From NCBI GenBank assembly GCA_015485235.1, contig WFTX01000219.1, positions 1 to 10,603 on the forward strand: a DNA stretch of 10,603 nucleotides, written 5' to 3'. Each line of letters starts with the position of its first letter. The first letter of the stretch is position 1. Position numbers and translations under genes: made by a program. This document shows, piece after piece, positions 6,406 to 10,603 of the stretch. The notes beneath the pieces are model-generated. The model saw only the letters and a list, made by a program, of their open reading frames with translations, had not been told where the DNA came from and did no database searches. The DNA comes from Nitrospirota bacterium. Lineage in GTDB: Bacteria; Nitrospirota; Thermodesulfovibrionia; Thermodesulfovibrionales; JdFR-85.

Positions 6406-6619
6406 TGTTGGTCCCCTTTATTGTTACGACTGTGTGACTGCCCTCAGACGATTTGTGGGTGGAATGAAGGGGATCGAATCGGTTGAGGTGGAGGACGGGA
6501 TGGTCGAGGTAAGGTATTCAGCAGCGGAGATTTCAGAAAGAGAGGTCCTGAAGATCATCTCCGATACGGTTCAGAAACTTGGATACAGCATTATAGAATC
6601 ATCAGATAAATTACGCTGA
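6386..6619 (+). CDS. Small heavy-metal-associated (HMA)-like domain protein
   Basis: With a GTG start at 6386 this is a 77-residue protein with the layout of a single ferredoxin-like HMA domain. It has strand SVLRVNV (2-8), a CxxC loop (C13, C16 in LYCYDC), a helix (17-27), GIESVEVEDGMVEVRY (29-44) as two strands, a helix (49-64) and a final LGYSII strand (65-70). HMA proteins carry soft metals, usually Cu(I), between thiols. The loop reads GPLYCYDC where the family has GMxCxxC, so it lacks the Met and has one extra residue between the Gly and the first Cys. The frame is open further upstream, but that part is antisense to comEA and has no domain; GTG 6386 gives exactly one domain. There is no clear ribosome site. 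The stop lies 14 nt before rpmE, suggesting co-transcription. Domain fold fairly sure, metal unknown. Confidence 0.7.
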   Translation: MSVLRVNVGPLYCYDCVTALRRFVGGMKGIESVEVEDGMVEVRYSAAEISEREVLKIISDTVQKLGYSIIESSDKLR

Positions 6620-6626
6620 AGGAGGT
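6620..6626 (+). promoter_or_regulatory. Ribosome binding site that fixes the TTG start of rpmE
   Basis: AGGAGGT begins one base after the stop of the upstream HMA-like gene and is 7 nt from the TTG at 6634. It is the strongest reason to accept TTG as the rpmE start and suggests reinitiation after the upstream gene. Confidence 0.85.
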
Positions 6627-6633
6627 CAGGAAA

Positions 6634-6840
6634 TTGAAAGAGGGAATTCATCCGGAGTATAAAGAGGCCCAGGTAGTATGTGCCTGCGGAGAGACCTTTA
6701 CCACAAGGTCTACTATACAGAAGATCCAGGTGGATATCTGTTCCAGGTGTCATCCCTTCTTTACCGGCAAGCAGAAGATGCTGGATACTGAAGGCCGGGT
6801 GGAGAAGTTCCGGAAGAAGTACGCCAGGCACGGAAAGTAG
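6634..6840 (+). CDS. rpmE: 50S ribosomal protein L31, zinc-binding type
   Basis: A 68-residue protein matching the bacterial L31 family along its whole length: MKEGIHPEY at the start, CACGETF (16-22), the RSTIQKIQVDICSRCHPFFTG region (25-45) and a basic KFRKKYARHGK end. L31 bridges the 50S and 30S subunits. All four zinc ligands of the C+ form are present (C16, C18, C36, C39), unlike the Cys-less paralogue used under zinc starvation. Translation starts at TTG 6634 with a strong Shine-Dalgarno sequence. A structured terminator-like element follows. It is followed by DUF1385, prfA and prmC. Confidence 0.97.
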   Translation: MKEGIHPEYKEAQVVCACGETFTTRSTIQKIQVDICSRCHPFFTGKQKMLDTEGRVEKFRKKYARHGK

Positions 6841-6848
6841 CAGAGACC

Positions 6849-6916
6849 AGCCGTCGAGCAGCAGAGGCTTCCACAGATCCGTGGAACCCCTGGAAGGGCC
6901 GACGGCTTTTCTGTTT
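6849..6916 (+). terminator. Branched terminator or attenuator after rpmE
   Basis: An outer 8-bp stem AGCCGTCG (6849-6856) / CGACGGCT (6900-6907) is followed by a T-rich run TTTTCTGTTT (6907-6916). Inside it TTCCAC (6869-6874) pairs with GTGGAA (6881-6886) around a 6-nt loop. An alternative stem, CTTCCA (6868-6873) with TGGAAG (6891-6896), competes for the same bases. The long branched loop and interrupted U-tract suggest partial termination between rpmE and the DUF1385-prfA-prmC genes. Confidence 0.6.
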
Positions 6917-6947
6917 CTGGAGGCGGTTTAGCCAGGACGAATAATGA

Positions 6948-7964
6948 ATGCATATGAAAGAATCACTGCAGGATAAAAAGGGTGTGAGAGAATCACGGGC
7001 AAGGGGCCCCCTTATGGTAAGAGTGGCTTTCGGTCTTGTTGAGGCCCTGCTGCTTTCGCCGGCCCGGGAGAGCGCCGATGCGGCTAAAAATGTGGGTGGT
7101 CAGGCCGTTATCGAGGGTGTGATGATGCGGGGGCCTGAAAAGTGGGCTGTTGCTGTAAGAGACCTCAAGGGAGAGGTCCACTCAAAGTCCGAACCCCTGA
7201 AGAAGCGCCATCCCTTTCTCAAGAAGCCCCTTCTCAGAGGAGTGGTGGCACTGGTGGAGGCCCTTGTCCTCGGGATCAAGGCGATAGACTTCTCTGCATC
7301 AAAGGTCTATGAGGATGAGGAATCGGGCGAAGGGCTGAGCCCCCTTGCGATAGGGCTGACAATCGGCTTTTCCCTTCTTCTCGGGATCGGCCTCTTCATC
7401 TTCCTCCCACTCTATGTAACCAGGCTTGTCGGGCTTGTTTTCCCCCTGGTTGAGGATAGTTCCCTCCTCTTCAACCTTGTGGACGGCCTGATCAGGGTGG
7501 GGGTATTCCTGCTTTATGTTACGGCTATCGGTTTGTGGAAGGAGATGAGAAGGATCTATGAGTATCACGGTGCAGAACACAAGGTGATTCATGCCTACGA
7601 AAGGGGCGAAGCCCTGGAGCCTCAAAGTGTGCTGGAGAAGTTCAGCCCCCATCATCCCCGGTGCGGGACCAGCTTTCTTCTGATAGTGATGCTGGTGAGC
7701 ATTCTGGTCTTTTCCCTGATCCCCAAGGACTGGGCATTCATGATGAAGTTCGGCTCCCGCCTCGTCCTGATCCCCTTGATAGCCGGGATATCCTATGAGA
7801 TGCTGAAACTCTCGGCCAGGAGAAGTGATATAAGACTCTTTTCAATCCTCTCCATGCCGGGGCTCTTTCTGCAGAGACTGACAACGAGGGAGCCTGATCA
7901 GGACCAGGTGGAGGTAGCAATCGCCGCCCTCGGGCTTGTTACGGAAGGTGAAGATGATAGATAA
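6948..7964 (+). CDS. DUF1385 family membrane protein (YqhQ-like), function unknown
   Basis: A 338-residue protein of the DUF1385 family (PF07136). Signature segments are NVGGQAVIEGVMMRGP (48-63), LLRGVVALVEAL (95-106), YHGAEHKVIHAYE (206-218), HHPRCGTSFLLIV (235-247) and LTTREPDQDQVEVAIAAL (311-328). Membrane segments are likely at about 131-165, 178-197, 242-259 and 268-285. The biochemical role is unknown; invariant His, Glu and Cys residues (H207, E210, H211, C239) could bind metal, which is inference. Three ATGs cluster at 6944, 6948 and 6954; only the last two are in frame and AGGA at 6934-6937 suits 6948. The first 45 residues are not conserved, so the start could be later. Its 3' end overlaps prfA by 11 nt, so the genes are coupled. 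Confidence 0.88.
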   Translation: MHMKESLQDKKGVRESRARGPLMVRVAFGLVEALLLSPARESADAAKNVGGQAVIEGVMMRGPEKWAVAVRDLKGEVHSKSEPLKKRHPFLKKPLLRGVVALVEALVLGIKAIDFSASKVYEDEESGEGLSPLAIGLTIGFSLLLGIGLFIFLPLYVTRLVGLVFPLVEDSSLLFNLVDGLIRVGVFLLYVTAIGLWKEMRRIYEYHGAEHKVIHAYERGEALEPQSVLEKFSPHHPRCGTSFLLIVMLVSILVFSLIPKDWAFMMKFGSRLVLIPLIAGISYEMLKLSARRSDIRLFSILSMPGLFLQRLTTREPDQDQVEVAIAALGLVTEGEDDR

Positions 7965-9018
7965 ACTGAGCGCCATAGAGGAGAAATATGAGGAGCTGAG
8001 CCGGAAGCTCTCCGACCCGGAAACGATGAAAGACATGAATACCTATACGCGTCTTTCCAAGGAGCTTGCCGACCTGAAGCCTGTTGTGGATTCCTTCAGG
8101 GAGTACAGAGAGGTTATGGAGGGGATTGCCGAGGCTGAAGAGATCATCAAGAGTGACGATCCAGAACTGAAGGAACTTGCCACCGAGGAACTGGAGGAAC
8201 TGAAGGCACGCCTGCCTGAGCTGGAACGGCAACTGAAGATACTCCTGCTGCCCAGGGACCCGAGGGATGAAAGGAACGTGATTGTGGAGATCAGGGCCGG
8301 AACCGGCGGGGAGGAGGCCGCCCTCTTTGCTGCAGACCTCTTCAGGATGTATTCAAAGTATGCCGAGAAGAAGGGCTGGAAGGTGGAGATTATTGACTCA
8401 AGCCCAACGGGTATAGGCGGGCTGAAGGAGGTTGTTGCACTCATACAGGGAAAGGGGGCATACAGCAGGCTGAAGTATGAAAGCGGGGTCCACAGGGTCC
8501 AGAGGGTTCCCGATACCGAGACATCAGGAAGGATACATACCTCGGCAGCCACTGTGGCAGTCCTTCCGGAGGCAGAGGATGTGGATGTGAGGATTGACGA
8601 AAAGGACCTGAAGATAGATACCTACAGGGCCTCCGGTGCCGGCGGCCAGCATGTGAACAAGACCTCATCAGCCGTAAGGATTACCCACCTTCCTACAGGG
8701 ATCGTTGTCCAGTGCCAGGATGAGCGTTCCCAGCACAAGAACAGGGTAAAGGCGATGAAGGTACTCAGGGCGAGGCTTTACGAAATAATGATCAGGGAGC
8801 AGGAGCAGGAGATCTCTGAGACAAGGAAATCCCAGGTCGGCTCAGGGGACAGGAGTGAGAGGATAAGGACCTACAACTTTCCCCAGAACAGGGTGACCGA
8901 TCACAGGATCGGGCTTACGATTCAGAAGCTGCCACAGATTCTGGAAGGAGAGATTGACGAGATCATCGATGCCCTGATCACCCATTTCCAGATGGAAGAA
9001 CTCAAGAAGGTTGCCTGA
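7954..9018 (+). CDS. prfA: Peptide chain release factor 1 (RF1)
   Basis: A 354-residue class I release factor that reads UAG and UAA stop codons and triggers peptide release in the ribosome. It has the N-terminal coiled domain, EIRAGTGGEEAALFAADLFRMY in domain 2, and the codon-reading PxT tripeptide (PDT, residues 186-188, in VQRVPDTETSGR) that marks RF1 rather than RF2. It also has SGAGGQHVNKTSSAVR with the catalytic GGQ at 230-232, and the RSQHKN loop. Length is normal. ATG 7954 is preferred to the in-frame TTG at 7936 because it has AAGGTG 3 nt upstream and gives the usual family N-terminus. It overlaps DUF1385 by 11 nt and prmC by 8 nt. Confidence 0.97.
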   Translation: MIDKLSAIEEKYEELSRKLSDPETMKDMNTYTRLSKELADLKPVVDSFREYREVMEGIAEAEEIIKSDDPELKELATEELEELKARLPELERQLKILLLPRDPRDERNVIVEIRAGTGGEEAALFAADLFRMYSKYAEKKGWKVEIIDSSPTGIGGLKEVVALIQGKGAYSRLKYESGVHRVQRVPDTETSGRIHTSAATVAVLPEAEDVDVRIDEKDLKIDTYRASGAGGQHVNKTSSAVRITHLPTGIVVQCQDERSQHKNRVKAMKVLRARLYEIMIREQEQEISETRKSQVGSGDRSERIRTYNFPQNRVTDHRIGLTIQKLPQILEGEIDEIIDALITHFQMEELKKVA

Positions 9019-9868
9019 ATCTGAACCGCTCAAAGTGCTGGATCTGATGAGGGAAATCTCCTCCCGGCTGAAGGAGGGGGGTGTATCTGAATACGCCCGG
9101 GAAGCAGAGATTATCATAACAGAGTCAACCGGCCTTTCCCGGTCCGAAATCTATACCCACAATCCCGCTCTCAGCCGTAAATCCCTTTCACGGGTCAATG
9201 AATTCGTAAAGAGAAGACTCACCGGCGAGCCCCTCCAGTATATAACAGGCCGGGTTGATTTCCTTGGAGAGGAGTACCTGATCGGACCGGGTGTCCTTAT
9301 ACCAAGGCCGGAGACGGAGATACTCGTTGAGGAACTCCTTGCTATTGTTGAAACTTCAGGTATCAAGTCTCCCTCTGTTCTGGACCTCGGGACAGGCTCA
9401 GGATGTATCGCCATCTCCATTGCACTGCGACTCCGGAATGCCGGGGTTATTGCGATTGATTCGTCCAGAGAGGCTCTGAAATACGCCCGGTTGAACGGTG
9501 AGAGGCTCGGGGTGGAGGTGACCTTCCTTGAGGGTGATCTTTACGAGCCTGCAGGAGATAAGAAATTTGATATCATTGTTTCAAACCCTCCCTATGTGAG
9601 GACTGCCGAGATACCTGCTCTGCAGCGTGAAGTGGCGGGATTTGAACCTGCCGGGGCCCTTGACGGAGGTGCAGACGGGCTGGACGTAATCAGAAGGATA
9701 ATACTCGGGGGCCGGGAGCATCTGAGGAAGGGAGGATACCTCTTCCTTGAGGTCGGACCCGGGCAGGCCGGGCAGGTTGGGGAACTGGGCCTGGAGGCTG
9801 GCTACAGGCATGCAAGTACAGTGAAAGACCTTGCAGGAATAGAGAGGGTGGTCATATTAGCGGGGTGA
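9011..9868 (+). CDS. prmC: Release factor glutamine N5-methyltransferase
   Basis: A 285-residue SAM-dependent methyltransferase that N5-methylates the Gln of the GGQ motif in release factors, raising their activity. The N-terminal helical substrate-binding domain ends with GEPLQYITGR (72-81). Then come LIPRPETE (96-103), the SAM-binding loop VLDLGTGSGCIA (123-134) and the catalytic NPPY at 192-195 (IIVSNPPYV). A TTG start at 9011 gives an 8-nt overlap with prfA; the nearest candidate ribosome site is GGAAG about 12 nt upstream, while a GAAGG directly abuts the codon. ATG at 9047 is a possible shorter start but would clip KVLDL, where many homologues begin. Its substrate, RF1, is encoded immediately upstream. 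Confidence 0.95.
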   Translation: MPESEPLKVLDLMREISSRLKEGGVSEYAREAEIIITESTGLSRSEIYTHNPALSRKSLSRVNEFVKRRLTGEPLQYITGRVDFLGEEYLIGPGVLIPRPETEILVEELLAIVETSGIKSPSVLDLGTGSGCIAISIALRLRNAGVIAIDSSREALKYARLNGERLGVEVTFLEGDLYEPAGDKKFDIIVSNPPYVRTAEIPALQREVAGFEPAGALDGGADGLDVIRRIILGGREHLRKGGYLFLEVGPGQAGQVGELGLEAGYRHASTVKDLAGIERVVILAG

Positions 9869-9880
9869 ATTCTACGTTTG

Positions 9881-9936
9881 TGTATTAGTATATTAGTATA
9901 TTCGTGTATTGGTGTATTGGTTATCAGGTTACAGGG
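9881..9936. repeat. Octamer tandem repeat, seven units
   Basis: Units are TGTATTAG, TATATTAG, TATATTCG, TGTATTGG, TGTATTGG, TTATCAGG and TTACAGGG, decaying toward the right. It is the same family as 5765-5796. The array begins 12 nt after the prmC stop, between convergent prmC and purD. Confidence 0.85.
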
Positions 9937-9959
9937 AAAAGGCTGTCATTGGTCATAGA

Positions 9960-9975
9960 TATATTGGTGTATTAG
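9960..9975. repeat. Two further octamer repeat units
   Basis: TATATTGG and TGTATTAG lie in the same orientation as the array at 9881-9936, separated from it by 23 nt of unrelated sequence. With two preceding bases they form the copy most like the start of the 5765 array. Confidence 0.75.
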
Positions 9976-9987
9976 GTTACTCGGCCC

Positions 9988-10011
9988 CAACCTTAACCTC
10001 AACCTCGGCCT
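9988..10011. repeat. Hexamer tandem repeat, four units
   Basis: Units are CAACCT, TAACCT, CAACCT and CGGCCT, pyrimidine-rich on the plus strand. The array ends 5 nt before the purD stop codon complement at 10017. There is no U-tract or stable hairpin, so this is not a recognisable purD terminator. Confidence 0.65.
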
Positions 10012-10016
10012 GTCTT

Positions 10017-10603
10017 TTACTCCCTCGCGATCGCCCTGTTGGCTATGTCCTTCCTGTAGTGCATCCCCTCAAAGTGTATCTTTTCCATCGCCCTGTAGGC
10101 ATTGTCCCGGGCGGCACGTATATCTTCACCAATGGCGGTGACCCCGAGTACCCTTCCCCCGGCGGTTACAACGTTTCCGTCACTGAAGGCGGTGCCCGCA
10201 TGAAAGACCACCACATTGTCGTCACCCTTGAGATCCTCCAGTCCTGTGATCACCTTCCCCTTTTCATAACTTCCAGGATACCCTCCGGAAGCGGCCACAA
10301 CGCAGACCGCTGCCTCGGGCCTCCACTGGAGGGTAAGGCTGGAGAGCCTCTCCTCAGAGATGGCAAGGGCGATCTCCAGAAGGTCTGACTTCAGCCGCAT
10401 CAGTATGGGCTGTGCCTCGGGATCGCCGAAGCGGCAGTTGAATTCCAGGACAGAGGGTTCGCCATCCCTGATCATGAGGCCTGCATAGAGTATCCCCTTG
10501 AAGCGGACCCCTTCCTCAGCCATACCCCGTATGGTGGGCTTTATCACCCTCTCCATTATTTTTCTCTCCACTTCCGGAGTAACGACAGGGGCAGGGCTGT
10601 ATG
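10017..10603 (-). CDS. purD: Phosphoribosylamine-glycine ligase (GARS), C-terminal part
   Basis: About 194 C-terminal residues are visible and the frame runs off the right edge (first full visible codon Tyr, in YSPAPVVTPE). The family is usually about 420-430 residues, so roughly the last 45% is present. The enzyme joins glycine to phosphoribosylamine using ATP, the second step of purine synthesis. The ATP-grasp domain shows FKGILYAGLMI followed by VLEFNCRFGDPEAQPIL, which carries the Glu/Asn metal-binding residues. The C-terminal subdomain has ASGGYPGSYEKGKVI and the late FHAGT segment. It is convergent with prmC. The GTG at 10571 seen as an open-frame start is internal, not the true start. 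Confidence 0.96.
   Translation of the reverse strand, partial: YSPAPVVTPEVERKIMERVIKPTIRGMAEEGVRFKGILYAGLMIRDGEPSVLEFNCRFGDPEAQPILMRLKSDLLEIALAISEERLSSLTLQWRPEAAVCVVAASGGYPGSYEKGKVITGLEDLKGDDNVVVFHAGTAFSDGNVVTAGGRVLGVTAIGEDIRAARDNAYRAMEKIHFEGMHYRKDIANRAIARE

Noticed and set aside
6944..6976. Ten-codon open frame MNAYERITAG upstream of and overlapping the DUF1385 start
   Set aside because: It arises from the ATGAATGCATATG cluster, and nothing suggests it is a leader peptide.
9909..10388. Plus-strand 159-codon frame covering the octamer repeats and the purD end
   Set aside because: It is antisense to the clearly recognisable PurD C-terminus and its N-terminal part is repeat-derived.

Overview
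The window looks like ordinary chromosome of a Gram-negative bacterium with moderately high GC. The main evidence is an LPS core/O-antigen assembly cluster, which needs an outer membrane. Several genes start with TTG or GTG, and intergenic DNA carries short-period AT-rich repeats. Gene content and the rpmE / DUF1385 / prfA / prmC order would suit a Nitrospirota-like or deltaproteobacterial (Desulfobacterota-like) anaerobe. That placement is inference; nothing here fixes the taxon. No IS element, prophage, tRNA, rRNA or CRISPR array was seen.

Layout. (1) About 1-4330, minus strand: a tightly packed LPS operon. In transcription order it encodes a WaaG-like GT4 glycosyltransferase, a heptosyltransferase III-like GT9 enzyme, a second GT4 glycosyltransferase and an O-antigen ligase-like membrane protein cut by the left edge. 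The first three genes overlap by 4 and 8 nt, and the last follows after 16 nt. An extended -10 promoter sits about 90 nt upstream. (2) 4480-5568, minus strand: a nitronate monooxygenase/FabK-like flavoprotein with a Cys-containing C-terminal extension and its own extended -10 promoter. (3) 5569-6385: a low-density region holding a small ComEA-like helix-hairpin-helix protein (minus). It is bracketed by a 16-nt inverted repeat and served by a perfect-hexamer sigma70 promoter. (4) 6386-9868, plus strand: a small HMA-like CxxC protein, rpmE (zinc-type L31), a branched terminator/attenuator, a DUF1385 membrane protein, prfA (RF1) and prmC (the methyltransferase that modifies RF1). The last three overlap and are probably translationally coupled. 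(5) 9869-10016: intergenic octamer and hexamer repeats between convergent genes. (6) 10017 to the right edge, minus strand: the C-terminal part of purD.

How the parts work together. The minus-strand block builds and ligates surface polysaccharide. The plus-strand block is a translation module, in which RF1 is made next to the enzyme that methylates its GGQ glutamine. Most genes are conventional. The unusual material is the short non-coding structure around comEA/HMA/rpmE and the repeat families in the two larger intergenic gaps. I found no convincing new defence or mobile system.
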